A stretch of 64,000 nt of DNA from Flavobacterium sp. LHD-85 (lineage in GTDB: Bacteria > Bacteroidota > Bacteroidia > Flavobacteriales > Flavobacteriaceae): NCBI RefSeq assembly GCF_030929595.1, contig NZ_JAVFVR010000010.1:62001-126000 (forward strand), read 5' to 3'. Under the pieces are notes generated by a model. It was not told the DNA's origin and did not search any database. It was given only the letters and a program-made list of their open reading frames with translations. Positions 9,938 through 19,572 of the stretch are shown here, piece by piece (the stretch's first letter is position 1; each line of letters begins with the position of its first letter). The translations under genes and the position numbers were made by a program.

Positions 9938-10285
9938 CATATCTATCATCCAGGTTATTCCATCATCTTCATGAAACATCGGACAAAGAATTATTTTTTT
10001 CTCTCCTTTCTCATTAATAAGGTACCAATCTGTAGTATCAATTAAATCAAGAAATTCTCTTTCTTCTATTTCAGCCATCTTATCATTAGCCTCCTCATCT
10101 CCTTCTTCAATAAGAATACTAACTTGTATAGAATGTTTAATAAAATCTGCAAGATGTTTATTTTCAGGAATCTCAGCTAAATAATCAAACTTATAAGTAA
10201 TTATTCCAAAATCTCTCATATCGAAATAGGTTTTAACAATAGACCCTATATTAAGATCTCTCCAGTACAGTTCGAATTTTTTCAT
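9920..10285 (-). CDS. hypothetical cytoplasmic protein
   Basis: 121 residues, acidic (ILIEEGDEEANDKMAEIEERE at the centre), with no signal peptide or membrane helix. It begins KKFELYWRDLNIGSIVKTYFD and ends with an aromatic stretch HEDDGITWMIDMKAL. I do not recognise a family. The pattern resembles small immunity or cooperativity proteins found singly in Bacteroidota genomes, but no toxin gene is adjacent, so I do not assign that role. Confidence 0.55.
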   Translation of the reverse strand: MKKFELYWRDLNIGSIVKTYFDMRDFGIITYKFDYLAEIPENKHLADFIKHSIQVSILIEEGDEEANDKMAEIEEREFLDLIDTTDWYLINEKGEKKIILCPMFHEDDGITWMIDMKALQS

Positions 10286-10397
10286 TTCTTAGCTTTAGAT
10301 TGTAGAATTACTTCAAACAAATATAGAGAAATGACTTCCTAATTTATAATGCGTTTCAAAACATTTCGGTATGCTAAACTAAAAAAATCAATTAAAA

Positions 10398-10429
10398 TTT
10401 GCATATATGACCAATCGGTCATATATTTG
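10398..10429 (+). promoter_or_regulatory. tetR promoter with embedded palindromic operator
   Basis: A perfect 10-bp inverted repeat ATATATGACC (10403-10412) / GGTCATATAT (10417-10426) lies between a TTTG at 10398-10401 and a TATATTTG -7 box at 10422-10429. The 20-bp spacing fits the Bacteroidota TTTG/TAnnTTTG promoter. A repressor bound here would block this promoter, so the TetR protein probably represses itself. Confidence 0.75.
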
Positions 10430-10450
10430 CATCGTTAAATACAATCTATC

Positions 10451-11038
10451 ATGACAAAAGGTGAAGAAACCAGACAATTTATTATAGAAAAAGCTGCTCC
10501 TATTTTTAATACAAAAGGAATTGCAGCTACTTCTATGAGCGATATTATGGAGGCAACTAAATTGTCTAAAGGAAGTATGTATGTGCATTTTGAAAATAAA
10601 GATGTTTTGGCCTGCGCTGCTGTAGATCATAATATGAAAATATTAAGCTCAAAATTGGAAACGGCGCTTAGAGAAGAAAAAAATGCCAAAGATCAGCTTT
10701 TTGCTTATATCGAGTTTTTCAGCAATCCGATCAATCCACCAGTAATTGGCGGATGTCCTTTGTTAAACTTTGGAACAGAAGCCGATGATACGAATCCAGT
10801 TGTAAAAGAAAAAGTAAACACTGCCATCAAACGAGGACAGACACTTTTGACTTCGATTATAGAAAAAGGAATCGCAGACAAAGAATTTACTCCGGACTGG
10901 AATGCATCAGAATTTGCTACAGCACTTTTTGCTATGCTTGAAGGCGGACATTTAATGTCGCGAGTTTCTGGCAATAACGATAACATGAAAACAATAGAAA
11001 AAACGCTTAAAAAAATTATATCTGAAAAATTGATATAA
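10451..11038 (+). CDS. TetR/AcrR-family repressor
   Basis: 195 residues. N-terminal helix-turn-helix at about 8-55, including TSMSDIMEATKLSKGSMYVHFENKD, the classic TetR recognition stretch. The C-terminal ligand-binding half is helical, with GGCPLLNFGTEADD as in the YcdC/YxaF group. Palindromic operators with the same core (in opposite orientation) lie before this gene and before the following SDR gene, suggesting autoregulation and control of that gene. The inducer is unknown, probably a small electrophile or xenobiotic processed by the SDR. Confidence 0.9.
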   Translation: MTKGEETRQFIIEKAAPIFNTKGIAATSMSDIMEATKLSKGSMYVHFENKDVLACAAVDHNMKILSSKLETALREEKNAKDQLFAYIEFFSNPINPPVIGGCPLLNFGTEADDTNPVVKEKVNTAIKRGQTLLTSIIEKGIADKEFTPDWNASEFATALFAMLEGGHLMSRVSGNNDNMKTIEKTLKKIISEKLI

Positions 11039-11055
11039 TTTTTTTTATCATAAAA

Positions 11056-11071
11056 ATGACCGATTGGTCAT
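11056..11071. promoter_or_regulatory. second TetR operator, upstream of the SDR gene
   Basis: ATGACCGATTGGTCAT. Its core GACCGATTGGTC is the exact reverse complement of the core GACCAATCGGTC in the tetR promoter. It sits 36 bp before the SDR start codon and 17 bp after the tetR stop. Confidence 0.75.
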
Positions 11072-11107
11072 AAATAAATTTTTAATTAATTATAAAAAAC
11101 AAATACC

Positions 11108-11917
11108 ATGTCAAAAACAATTTTAATTACAGGAGCTTCAAAAGGATTTGGAAGAGCTTGGACAGAAGCTTTTTTAGCTAAAGGATACAACGTAGCTGCA
11201 ACAGCTAGAAATCTAGAAACATTAAACGATCTAAAAGAAAAGTATGCAAATAGCATTTTACCGTTAAAACTAGATGTAAACAATCGTGAAGAATCTCTCG
11301 AAGTAGTTCAGAAAGTAAAACAGCATTTTGGAGCAATTGATGTTTTGATCAACAATGCCGGTTATGCTCTTACAGGTGCAGTTGAGGAAGCTAGCGAAAA
11401 AGAAGCGAGAGAACAGTTTGAAACCAATTTCTTCGGGACATTATGGTTAACACAAGCCGTTCTGCCAATTATGAGAGAACAAAAAAGCGGTCATATTATT
11501 CAAGTTTCTTCGATTTTAGGATTGGCAACTTTACCAACAGAAATGGGACTTTACAGCGCTTCTAAATTTGCCGTTGAAGGTTTGAGTGAAACATTAGCAT
11601 CTGAAGTAAAACAGTTTGGAATCAACGTTACTCTATTGGAACCAAACGGATATGAATCTAATATCTGGCATACAGGAATTAGTAGTGAAAGTATTCCTGC
11701 CTATGATAACATCAAAAAAGCTCTTGCAGAGAGAGAAAATGTATTTGGAAAAGTTGAAGCAACTGCTCCAATAGTGGTGAAATTAGTAGAAAATGAAAAT
11801 CCGCCTTTACGATTGTTATTAGGAAAAGTGGCGTTTCCATTTGTTAAACAAAGCTACGATCAAAGATTAGAAAGCTGGGAAAAATGGAACGATGTTTCGG
11901 TTGAAGCGCATGGTTAA
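11108..11917 (+). CDS. SDR-family NAD(P)-dependent oxidoreductase
   Basis: 269-residue classical short-chain dehydrogenase. Cofactor motif TGASKGFGRA at 8-17, NNAG at about 81-84, catalytic Ser in QVSSILG, and Tyr/Lys in YSASKFAVEG (Tyr near 149). Substrate is unknown. The gene follows the TetR repressor by 69 bp and carries its own copy of the operator, so it is the probable regulated output of that repressor. Confidence 0.88.
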   Translation: MSKTILITGASKGFGRAWTEAFLAKGYNVAATARNLETLNDLKEKYANSILPLKLDVNNREESLEVVQKVKQHFGAIDVLINNAGYALTGAVEEASEKEAREQFETNFFGTLWLTQAVLPIMREQKSGHIIQVSSILGLATLPTEMGLYSASKFAVEGLSETLASEVKQFGINVTLLEPNGYESNIWHTGISSESIPAYDNIKKALAERENVFGKVEATAPIVVKLVENENPPLRLLLGKVAFPFVKQSYDQRLESWEKWNDVSVEAHG

Positions 11918-11962
11918 TTAATTGGTGCTTTAACAAAAAAGATAATTTCAAAACAAAGTTAT

Positions 11963-12134
11963 CATTCCGTAGAAATGTTTGGTTGGTAGAAAAAAATCAA
12001 CAGTCATATTGACGTTCCGTAGGAACGTTTGATATACGCCAACATAAAAAATGATAAAAACCAAACGTTCCTACGGAACGTAAAACTAATGACAAAATCA
12101 TCTGTTTCTACCAACGAAATGTTCCTACGGAACA
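11963..12134. repeat. nested inverted-repeat element
   Basis: Intergenic element built of nested palindromes. The inner arms CGTTCCGTAGGAACGTTTG (12013-12031) and CAAACGTTCCTACGGAACG (12062-12080) are perfect complements. Outer arms carry variants (TTGGTAGAAA near 11983 and TTTCTACCAA near 12105). There is no coding potential. It resembles short palindromic intergenic repeats seen in many flavobacterial genomes. Confidence 0.75.
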
Positions 12135-12155
12135 CGGCAATATATATCCAAAAAC

Positions 12156-12185
12156 AAAAAGCGCAAATATAATTTTGCGCTTTTT
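12156..12185. terminator. bidirectional intrinsic terminator
   Basis: Perfect 12-bp stem AAAAAGCGCAAA (12156-12167) / TTTGCGCTTTTT (12174-12185) between the converging SDR and PepSY genes. Confidence 0.85.
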
Positions 12186-12206
12186 ACATTTTACATAAAA
12201 TGTTTT

Positions 12207-13304
12207 TTATGCTTTAACTTTTTTCTTCTTAGACTTCTTCCCTTTCTTCCACCAAATTATAAATCCAGTAATAGGCAAAGAAGCGCCAATCAAACTTACC
12301 AAACTCCAGATTATTTTTCCTGTAAAACCAAAGAAAACTCCTGTATGCAGATCGTGATTACTTGCTTCATAAACATCTGCAGCGTTATTGTCTTTGTACA
12401 ATTTGGTTCTTAGCATCTGCCCTGTTTTTCTATCAAAGAAAAGCGTATTTTGATTTCTTGCCCAATCATTTGGATATGTCATTCTTAAACGAAGTTCACC
12501 CGTTTTTCTGACAGAAAATGAAACCGAAGTTGCGCCAGGATATTTTGCATTTGCACTTTCGTAGATATTGTTATAACGAACAGGAATGGTAGTCGAATCT
12601 ATTTTGGCATTAGAAACTACTTCGTCGCCTTTTCTAAGTTTGCTTCTTGTTACCAAACTAACTCCTTTTTTAACCGCATCGTATTTAAAGTACGTTCCCG
12701 AAAAAGCAATTAAAAGCAGAAAAATAGAAGCATAAAACCCTAAAACCTGATGCAGATCAAAATTGATTCTTTTAATCGAGCCGCTCCATTTTATCTTTAA
12801 AGATTGCTTAAGCTGACGTCTCTGTTTTGGAAACCACAAAATTAATCCTGTTATCAGCATAACGATAAAAATCACAACCGACCAGCCTTGTATAAATTCT
12901 CCAACTTCTCCCAATAACAAAGTTCGGTGTATTTCCAGAACTGTATTCAACCAATCTGCTCCTTGCTGATTAATTAAAGTCCCATCGTACGGATTAAAAT
13001 AATACGTCTTTTTCTTTTTAGTCGAAATTTGAACTGTGGCATTAGGTTCTGTTTTGTCAATTTTTAAAGCCGTAATTTTCTGCTTAGGTTCAATGCGTTC
13101 ATAATTTTCAATTATCGTTTTTAAACCTATAAATGGTTTTTCCTGAACCGGAACATGCAGATATTCTTTGTTGGCAAAATCACGTATTTCTTCTTCAAAA
13201 ACATAAAGGAACCCCGTGATGCTCACTATAAAAACAATGAGGCCCGATGCTAAACCGAGCCACAAATGTATTTGTCTGATAGTATTTTTAAAACCTTTGG
13301 TCAT
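12207..13304 (-). CDS. PepSY-associated TM protein (PiuB-type)
   Basis: 365-residue inner-membrane protein with helices at about 15-38, 140-162, 190-215 and 325-350, and PepSY-like periplasmic segments between them. It starts RQIHLWLGLASGLIVFIVSITG and contains the conserved SNHDLHTGVFFG near the C-terminus. The last residues are very Lys-rich (cytoplasmic tail). Such proteins accompany ferri-siderophore receptors and are thought to act in inner-membrane iron reduction. It lies 55 bp downstream of the TonB receptor and likely shares its operon. Confidence 0.88.
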   Translation of the reverse strand: MTKGFKNTIRQIHLWLGLASGLIVFIVSITGFLYVFEEEIRDFANKEYLHVPVQEKPFIGLKTIIENYERIEPKQKITALKIDKTEPNATVQISTKKKKTYYFNPYDGTLINQQGADWLNTVLEIHRTLLLGEVGEFIQGWSVVIFIVMLITGLILWFPKQRRQLKQSLKIKWSGSIKRINFDLHQVLGFYASIFLLLIAFSGTYFKYDAVKKGVSLVTRSKLRKGDEVVSNAKIDSTTIPVRYNNIYESANAKYPGATSVSFSVRKTGELRLRMTYPNDWARNQNTLFFDRKTGQMLRTKLYKDNNAADVYEASNHDLHTGVFFGFTGKIIWSLVSLIGASLPITGFIIWWKKGKKSKKKKVKA

Positions 13305-13359
13305 AATTTGCTATAAAATCCAAATGTAGAAATATCATTTTAAATGACGAATTGTATTC

Positions 13360-15741
13360 TTAGAATTTAAACGTAATATTTCCTGTAACTCTTGTTGGAT
13401 TCTGAGCCGCTAAACGATATGACCAGTATTTCTCATTCGTTAGATTATCAACTTTTAAGCCTAATCTGAATTTTGGTCTGTCGTAAAATACAGAAGCATC
13501 CAGAACAGTATAAGAAGGAATCGTGAATTTAAATGTTGAAGTATTCGTTTGATAGTACTCACTTCCATAAATTCCTCCAAAACCAAATCCAAGACCAGAA
13601 GCCGTACCTTCAGTCAATCTATAACTTGCCCAAAGATTGGCTGTTGTTGGCGAACCAGCAGTTGTAGGTCTCAAACCATTAATGCTCGGATTTGCTTTTG
13701 TGTATTCACTATCATTATACGTATAACCCGCCACAATATTTAAACCTTTAATCGGATTGGCAATCAATTCTGCCTCAAAACCTTTACTCAATTGCGTTCC
13801 GTCTTGAATCTGGAAGTTTACGTGGTCTGGATCATCACGCGTTACATTGGTTACTTTTATATCATAATAACTGAAAGTCGCACTGATTTTATTAAAGTCA
13901 AGTTTAACTCCACCTTCTAACTGATTTGCCTGATTAGGTTTGAAAGTATTTCCGTAAAAATCAGATCCACCAACATTATTGAAGCCGTTCATGTAGTTTC
14001 CGAAAACTGAAACTTTATCTTTAACCACTTGATAAACTGCTCCAAATCTAGGAGAAAATGCCGTCTGATTGTAATTTCCTGCAATAGAATCACGGCTTGG
14101 GTAATATACCCCTTTATTAATATAACGGTCGGCTCTAACACCTCCCATAACCAATAATCTATCGGTAACATTCAACACATCAGAAACATAAGCACTATAT
14201 GTTCTTTCGTTGTTTGACACCATATTAGTGTAAGTTGCATTTACAAATAAAGGCTCAATTTTGTTTATCGTAAAATTATTATAAGCGTCGCCAGGTTTTC
14301 TAAAATTAAGTGCTGGCATGTTCACTATTGCATCGTTACGCGTGGCACGAAGGCTGTAAAAATCTAATCCTGCCACTACTCTATTACGCAATTTTCCTAT
14401 TTTAAAATCTCCGTTAAAATTTTGCTGAATATCAGTTCCATAATAAGGATAATCCTGATTGGTAACTTGCTGTCTCAATGTTTCATTGCTTAACATTGTC
14501 AAAGCCACAACATATCCTTCAGATGAAGATCTTGTTCGCGAAACAATAGTTTGAGAAGTCCATTGGTCTGAAATTTTATATTTCAACTGTGCAAAAATAT
14601 TATACTGCTGACCTGTGTAGTTTACGGTATTATTAGCAAAAGAAAGATTGTACGGAATTCCTAATTCTTCTATACTGTGAGCCGTAGCATCAGCTTTTGT
14701 GTAAGGCGTTAATCGTGTTGGCGAAGTTGCTTTTGAAGCGCTAAACTCAGCGTCAATTAATAAAGTCAATCTCTCATTTACTTCATAAGAAAAACTTGGC
14801 GCAATAAAAAAGCTTTTATTAAAACCTGCATCCTGAAAACTTCTTTCGCTATGCAATGCCGTGTTGATTCTGAAAAGAGCTGTTTTATCTTCGTTAAGTG
14901 GTGTGTTAATGTCTGCTGTTAGACGATTCAAATCCCAATCACCCGCCGAAAAAGAAACTTCTCCTTTAAAGAAATTAAATGGCTTTTTGGTTACTCTGTT
15001 AAACAATCCTCCGAAAGAAGAAATAGTACTTCCAAACAAAGTTGCCGATGGTCCTTTAATTACCTCAATGCGCTCTAAATTTGACGGATCAATTGAGTTA
15101 TACGTAAAACTTCCAACACCGTTTCTAACCAATTGTGGCGTAGCAAAACCTCTAGAAATATTGGTTGTTCTTCCTTGATTTCTTACTTCGGCAATACCAG
15201 CTCCTGGAACGTTTTTAAAAGCGCTGTTATAATCTGTAATAACTTGCTCTTTCATTAACTCCTTACTTACAATAGTATAAACCTGCGGATTTTCCATGTT
15301 TTTCAGTTTCATTTTAGAAACCTCTTCACTTTCTTTTCTCGCAAATCGGTTTCCTCCAGAACTTACAATTACTTCTTCTAATTTTTGCGAAGTATAAGCC
15401 AGTTCAAAATCAAGTGTCACTTCTGTGTTGTTCTGATCAACAATAACTGACGTTGGAGAAGATTCGTAACCGTTTAATTTTATTTCAACCAAATAAGTTC
15501 CGAAAGGAATATTTTTTAATTGATAAGTACCATCAGAATCGGTTACGGTAGATTTGTTTAATTCTGAAATTCTAACGGTTGCACCTTGTAAATAATTTCC
15601 GTCTTTAACAACAGCCTTACCTGAAATTGTACCAACAGTTGATTGAGAAAAAGCCGTTTCTGAACATAAAAAAAGAATCAAAAAGGCTGTAAACACTTGA
15701 CATAAAATATTGTCTTTAAGTGTTTTGAAAATTGTTTTCAT
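13360..15741 (-). CDS. TonB-dependent siderophore receptor
   Basis: 793 residues. A signal peptide ends near residue 32 (CSETAFSQ). A CarboxypepD_reg-like domain follows (about 36-115), then a plug (about 140-245; VRNQGRTTNISRGF, LERIEVIKGPSATLFGS) and a 22-strand-type barrel ending in Phe (GNITFKF). The ARKESEEVSKMKLKNMENP segment before the plug resembles FhuA/FoxA-like ferri-siderophore receptors of Bacteroidota. With the PepSY protein it forms an iron-uptake pair. Confidence 0.88.
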   Translation of the reverse strand: MKTIFKTLKDNILCQVFTAFLILFLCSETAFSQSTVGTISGKAVVKDGNYLQGATVRISELNKSTVTDSDGTYQLKNIPFGTYLVEIKLNGYESSPTSVIVDQNNTEVTLDFELAYTSQKLEEVIVSSGGNRFARKESEEVSKMKLKNMENPQVYTIVSKELMKEQVITDYNSAFKNVPGAGIAEVRNQGRTTNISRGFATPQLVRNGVGSFTYNSIDPSNLERIEVIKGPSATLFGSTISSFGGLFNRVTKKPFNFFKGEVSFSAGDWDLNRLTADINTPLNEDKTALFRINTALHSERSFQDAGFNKSFFIAPSFSYEVNERLTLLIDAEFSASKATSPTRLTPYTKADATAHSIEELGIPYNLSFANNTVNYTGQQYNIFAQLKYKISDQWTSQTIVSRTRSSSEGYVVALTMLSNETLRQQVTNQDYPYYGTDIQQNFNGDFKIGKLRNRVVAGLDFYSLRATRNDAIVNMPALNFRKPGDAYNNFTINKIEPLFVNATYTNMVSNNERTYSAYVSDVLNVTDRLLVMGGVRADRYINKGVYYPSRDSIAGNYNQTAFSPRFGAVYQVVKDKVSVFGNYMNGFNNVGGSDFYGNTFKPNQANQLEGGVKLDFNKISATFSYYDIKVTNVTRDDPDHVNFQIQDGTQLSKGFEAELIANPIKGLNIVAGYTYNDSEYTKANPSINGLRPTTAGSPTTANLWASYRLTEGTASGLGFGFGGIYGSEYYQTNTSTFKFTIPSYTVLDASVFYDRPKFRLGLKVDNLTNEKYWSYRLAAQNPTRVTGNITFKF

Positions 15742-15777
15742 ATAAAATCTGTATTTTATCCTTATTTAGACTGGTTA

Positions 15778-15812
15778 CAAATATATAAACGAGAACTGAC
15801 TTCTTAGCAAAA
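15778..15812 (-). promoter_or_regulatory. promoter of the siderophore receptor operon
   Basis: Read on the minus strand: TTTTG at 15812-15808, a 22-bp spacer, then a perfect TAnnTTTG box (TATATTTG, 15785-15778), 36 bp before the start codon. I see no convincing Fur palindrome by eye. Confidence 0.6.
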
Positions 15813-16098
15813 GATTAAAAATTTCTTAAAAAATAATTAAAAAACCTTAAACTAAAATTTCTGGTAAAGACTCAATACCGGAAACAAAAGAGAATTGCTT
15901 CCATAATTCTCTGGAATGTGATATTAAAAAATGAGTTTCTGTTTGCTTTTATAGGTTAATTTTCAGTTATTTATAAGTTAATCAATACATTTCATACAAA
16001 AAGCAGGTTGCACAAGCCGTTATTCTTTTTTATTTTTATGAAATGAGATGAAACTCTAATCATCCGATTTAATGTTTTGAAAACAAGAAAAAATTAAA
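15813..16098. other. intergenic region between the receptor and fructokinase
   Basis: AT-rich divergent spacer. The only structure I see is an 8-bp hairpin AGAGAATT (15889-15896) / AATTCTCT (15905-15912) with no T tract. A weak TTG...TATTTTTA pair just before 16040 may be the fructokinase promoter. Confidence 0.35.
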
Positions 16099-16998
16099 AT
16101 GAGCAACGACAAAAAACTAAAAGCTGTCGCTTTCGGAGAAGTACTTTGGGATATTTTCGGTAATGAAAAAAAAATTGGCGGAGCACCTTTAAATGTAGCG
16201 CTTCGCATGAAAGCCCTGGGCGTTGATTCTAATATGATCAGCTGTGTAGGAAATGATCCTGACGGAGAAGCAATCATTAATGAAGTCAATAAATTAGGAT
16301 TAGACACCAATACAATTCTAAAATCTGATCATTTCCCTACAGGATTGGTCAACGTTACGTTAGACGAAAGTAAATCCGCTACTTATGAAATTCTTTATCC
16401 TTCTGCTTGGGACAAAATTATTCTTAACGAAGAAGCGAGAGAATTAGTAGTAAGTTCAGATGTCTTAATCTACGGAAGCTTGGTTTGTAGAGATGAAGTT
16501 TCTAGAAATGCTTTGGAAGAATTACTCAACACGCACACTTACAAAGTTTTTGATGTCAATCTTAGAAAACCACATTACGATTACGAAATTCTAAAACACT
16601 TAATGCAATCCGCCAATTTTATCAAATTTAATGATGATGAATTAACTGAAATCAGCGCTGCTTTAAATTCTCCTTATAATACTTTAGAAGAAAACATGAA
16701 TTTCATTTGTTCTTTAACCAACGCTACAGCAATTTGTGTCACAAGAGGAAAAGATGGTGCTTTACTATTATGGGATAAACATCTTTATGAAAATGAAGGC
16801 TATACCGTAAAAGTTGAAGATACTGTTGGCGCTGGAGATTCTTTCTTAGGTGCGTTGGTGACTTCACTTTTAAACGGAAAAGAACCACAAGCTGCTCTAA
16901 ACTTTGCCTGCGCAACTGGAGCTTTGGTCGCTGGATCGGCTGGCGGAAATCCTAAAATTTCAATATTTGATATTGAGAATTTAATTAATAAAAATTAA
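16099..16998 (+). CDS. PfkB-family carbohydrate kinase, likely fructokinase
   Basis: 299-residue ribokinase/PfkB-fold kinase. The N-terminal motif is GGAPLNVALRMKALG (about 24-38) and the C-terminal ATP/anion-hole motif is DTVGAGDSFLGAL (about 245-257), with Asp of GAGD as base. The KIGGAPLN start matches bacterial fructokinases. Context supports this: the next genes make sucrose phosphate and probably cleave sucrose, so the kinase would phosphorylate released fructose. An inverted repeat downstream may terminate it. Confidence 0.82.
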   Translation: MSNDKKLKAVAFGEVLWDIFGNEKKIGGAPLNVALRMKALGVDSNMISCVGNDPDGEAIINEVNKLGLDTNTILKSDHFPTGLVNVTLDESKSATYEILYPSAWDKIILNEEARELVVSSDVLIYGSLVCRDEVSRNALEELLNTHTYKVFDVNLRKPHYDYEILKHLMQSANFIKFNDDELTEISAALNSPYNTLEENMNFICSLTNATAICVTRGKDGALLLWDKHLYENEGYTVKVEDTVGAGDSFLGALVTSLLNGKEPQAALNFACATGALVAGSAGGNPKISIFDIENLINKN

Positions 16999-17027
16999 AA
17001 TGCATATTCGAATAAAATTTCGTTCAG

Positions 17028-17060
17028 AAACCCGACAGGTTTTAAAAACCTGTCGGGTTT
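17028..17060. terminator. terminator after the fructokinase gene
   Basis: Perfect 15-bp stem AAACCCGACAGGTTT (17028-17042) / AAACCTGTCGGGTTT (17046-17060), with a 3-nt loop and TTTTG following. A palindrome of this kind also recurs as an intergenic repeat in flavobacteria. Confidence 0.75.
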
Positions 17061-17093
17061 TGCTATAAAATATGGAATATTGATCCTTATGAA

Positions 17094-17214
17094 TTGCCTC
17101 CAGCTTTAGCTTGAGGTTAAAATTTCCCCTATAAAAAGGCTTTAGCTAAACAATACTTTTAAGCTAAAGCCATCAATAATATTCAATAAGACCTCCCGCT
17201 AAAGCTGAAGGCAA
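17094..17214. repeat. nested inverted-repeat element
   Basis: Outer arms TTGCCTCCAGCTTTAGC (17094-17110) and GCTAAAGCTGAAGGCAA (17198-17214), one mismatch. Inner arms GGCTTTAGCT (17138-17147) and AGCTAAAGCC (17162-17171). It is non-coding and occupies most of the gap between the fructokinase and sucrose-phosphate synthase genes. The remaining 150 bp before 17367 are plain AT-rich sequence. Confidence 0.75.
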
Positions 17215-17366
17215 TTGAAAAAAACTTTGCTTAAAAACAATCTTTTTATAGTTAAAACATCAAAATCATTCTTCAAACATGGGAACTATGTAAATTTAAA
17301 ATGTAATTATTTCTTCTTAATCAATATAGGCGCAGTAACTTGTGAATTCAAATAATTTAAGGAAGA

Positions 17367-19547
17367 ATGATGAAAAAACTACGAATTTCTCTTATCAATA
17401 TTCACGGACTTTTGAAAGGTTCAGGTTTAGAAATAGGACGAGATGCCGACAACGGAGGCCAGACCAAATACATATACGAATTAGCCGAATTTTTATCGCA
17501 GCATGAAGATGTAGAACACGTTCATCTTTTTACCAGATTAATAGACGATTCCGCTCTTTCGCCAGAATACGCGGTACCTGTCGAAATTATTAATGATAAA
17601 TTGGATATAAGGCGAATTCCGTTTCTGGGAAAAAAGTACAAAGCCAAAGAACAGCTTTGGGAAGGTCTTGATCTTTTTGTAAATGGTGCGATGCAGCACA
17701 TTAAACAGCATAATATTTTTCCCGATTGGATACATTCCCATTATGCAGATGCCGGTTATGCGGCAGCCGAATTATCAGCTGTTTTAAATATTCCTTTTGC
17801 CCACACTGGACATTCTTTAGGATTTTATAAAAAGAAAAAACTAATAGAAAGCGGAGAAACAGAAGAAGAACTTGAGAAAAAATTCAAGTTTAAAACCAGA
17901 ATTTATGCTGAAGAGCGAACCTTAGAACTCGCAGAATTTATAGTCACCTCGACCGAACAGGAAATTGAAACCTACAAAGCCTACAAAAACTTCGAACTAG
18001 GAAAATACCACGCCATTTCTCCCGGAATTGATACCCGAAAATTTGTTCCTTATTATTATCAGGAAAATGATTCTGAGAAAAACATGGAAGAAATACAACG
18101 AAAATATTGGGTTCAGGAAAGCATATCGAAATTCCTAACCAATCCGCACAAGCCTATTATTCTAGCACTTTCAAGACCTGACCGCCATAAAAACTTGAAC
18201 ACTTTAATCGAAGTTTACGGAAAAGACAAAGAACTGCAAAGCATTGCCAACTTGGTCATTTTTGCGGGTATTCGAAAAGACATTGCCAAAATGCCCGAAT
18301 CTGAAAAGAACGTTTTAACCGATTTGCTTCTTTTAATGGACAAATATGATTTGTACGGAAAAATGGCAATTCCGAAAAAGCATGATGTAGAAAATGAAGT
18401 TTCTATTATTTATCGTTATGCGGCTGAAAAGAGAGGTGTTTTTGTGAATTTAGCTTTGCATGAGAATTTCGGTTTGACTGTAATAGAATCGGCAAGTTCA
18501 GGGCTTCCTGTTGTGGTGACTAAAAACGGTGGGCCTTCAGAAATTATTCCCGTCTGTCAAAACGGAGAATTAGTCAATCCGCAAGAAGAAAGCCAAATTA
18601 AAAAGGCACTTCGAAATATTTTAACCGATGAAAATCAATGGAAATATTATTCTAATAATGGCGCGATCAATATTCAGAAACACTATAGCTGGATTAGCCA
18701 CGTAAACCATTATGTCGAACTGGTTAAAGAAAACCTTTCCCTTTCATCTGGAGCTGGAATCAAAAAACAGCATTATCCCAATATCAATATTAGCCGATTA
18801 AAAAGAAAAATCGATCATTTATTGGTTTCTGACATTGACGGAACATTGATTGAACCAAAACTAGCAAATCCGAGTTTGAAAGAACTCAAAACACATTTGA
18901 TCAATCGTACCGATAAAATGGCATTTGCAATGGCTTCAGGACGCAATTTAGCTTTAGTAAAAAAAGTAATTGATGAAGAAGAATTTCCCCTACCCGACTT
19001 TATCATTTGCTCTGTCGGAACCGAAATTTATTACACCAACGGCAAAGACTATATTCTGGATAAAGGGTGGGCAAAATTCCTTTCTGGAAGGTGGAAAAGA
19101 GACGAAATTGTTAATAAACTCAAAGCCATCAAATGGATCAAACTGCAGGAAGAAGAAGCACAGAATCCGTATAAAATCTCTTATTACTATGAAAAAGAAC
19201 AATACAATCATGATGAATTAATTGCGGTTTTAGGAACAGGCTGGTATAAAGTGAATATTATTCCGAGTCACGGTCAGTTTTTAGACTTTATTCCGAAAAG
19301 AGCTTCTAAAGGAAATGCGATTAAATTTTTATGCCGAAAATGGTCAATTCCGTTAAGCAATGTAATTGCTGCAGGAGATTCAGGAAATGATGTCGATATG
19401 TTTAGAGGCCCTGTTAAAGGAATTATTGTTGGAAACCGAAGCGCAGAACTGGCAGATTACGAAACAACGAAAAGTATTTATGTAGCCAAAGCTTCGGCTT
19501 CAGAAGGAATTTTGGAAGGTTTGAAATATTATAAAGTCATTAAATAA
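17367..19547 (+). CDS. fused sucrose-phosphate synthase / sucrose-phosphate phosphatase
   Basis: 726-residue cytoplasmic two-domain enzyme. The first part (about 1-460) is a GT4 glycosyltransferase with the sucrose-phosphate-synthase signature GRDADNGGQTKYIYELAE near the N-terminus and the HENFGLTVIESASSGLPVVV donor-site stretch. The second (about 480-726) is a HAD-IIB phosphatase with DIDGTLIEP (nucleophile Asp near 487), SGRN and GDSGNDVDMF. Together they would make sucrose 6-phosphate from a nucleotide-glucose and fructose 6-phosphate, then remove the phosphate. Two Met codons are adjacent at the start (MMKK); either could be used. Confidence 0.88.
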   Translation: MMKKLRISLINIHGLLKGSGLEIGRDADNGGQTKYIYELAEFLSQHEDVEHVHLFTRLIDDSALSPEYAVPVEIINDKLDIRRIPFLGKKYKAKEQLWEGLDLFVNGAMQHIKQHNIFPDWIHSHYADAGYAAAELSAVLNIPFAHTGHSLGFYKKKKLIESGETEEELEKKFKFKTRIYAEERTLELAEFIVTSTEQEIETYKAYKNFELGKYHAISPGIDTRKFVPYYYQENDSEKNMEEIQRKYWVQESISKFLTNPHKPIILALSRPDRHKNLNTLIEVYGKDKELQSIANLVIFAGIRKDIAKMPESEKNVLTDLLLLMDKYDLYGKMAIPKKHDVENEVSIIYRYAAEKRGVFVNLALHENFGLTVIESASSGLPVVVTKNGGPSEIIPVCQNGELVNPQEESQIKKALRNILTDENQWKYYSNNGAINIQKHYSWISHVNHYVELVKENLSLSSGAGIKKQHYPNINISRLKRKIDHLLVSDIDGTLIEPKLANPSLKELKTHLINRTDKMAFAMASGRNLALVKKVIDEEEFPLPDFIICSVGTEIYYTNGKDYILDKGWAKFLSGRWKRDEIVNKLKAIKWIKLQEEEAQNPYKISYYYEKEQYNHDELIAVLGTGWYKVNIIPSHGQFLDFIPKRASKGNAIKFLCRKWSIPLSNVIAAGDSGNDVDMFRGPVKGIIVGNRSAELADYETTKSIYVAKASASEGILEGLKYYKVIK

Positions 19548-19572
19548 AAAGCTTTGAGCATAAAAAAAAATT

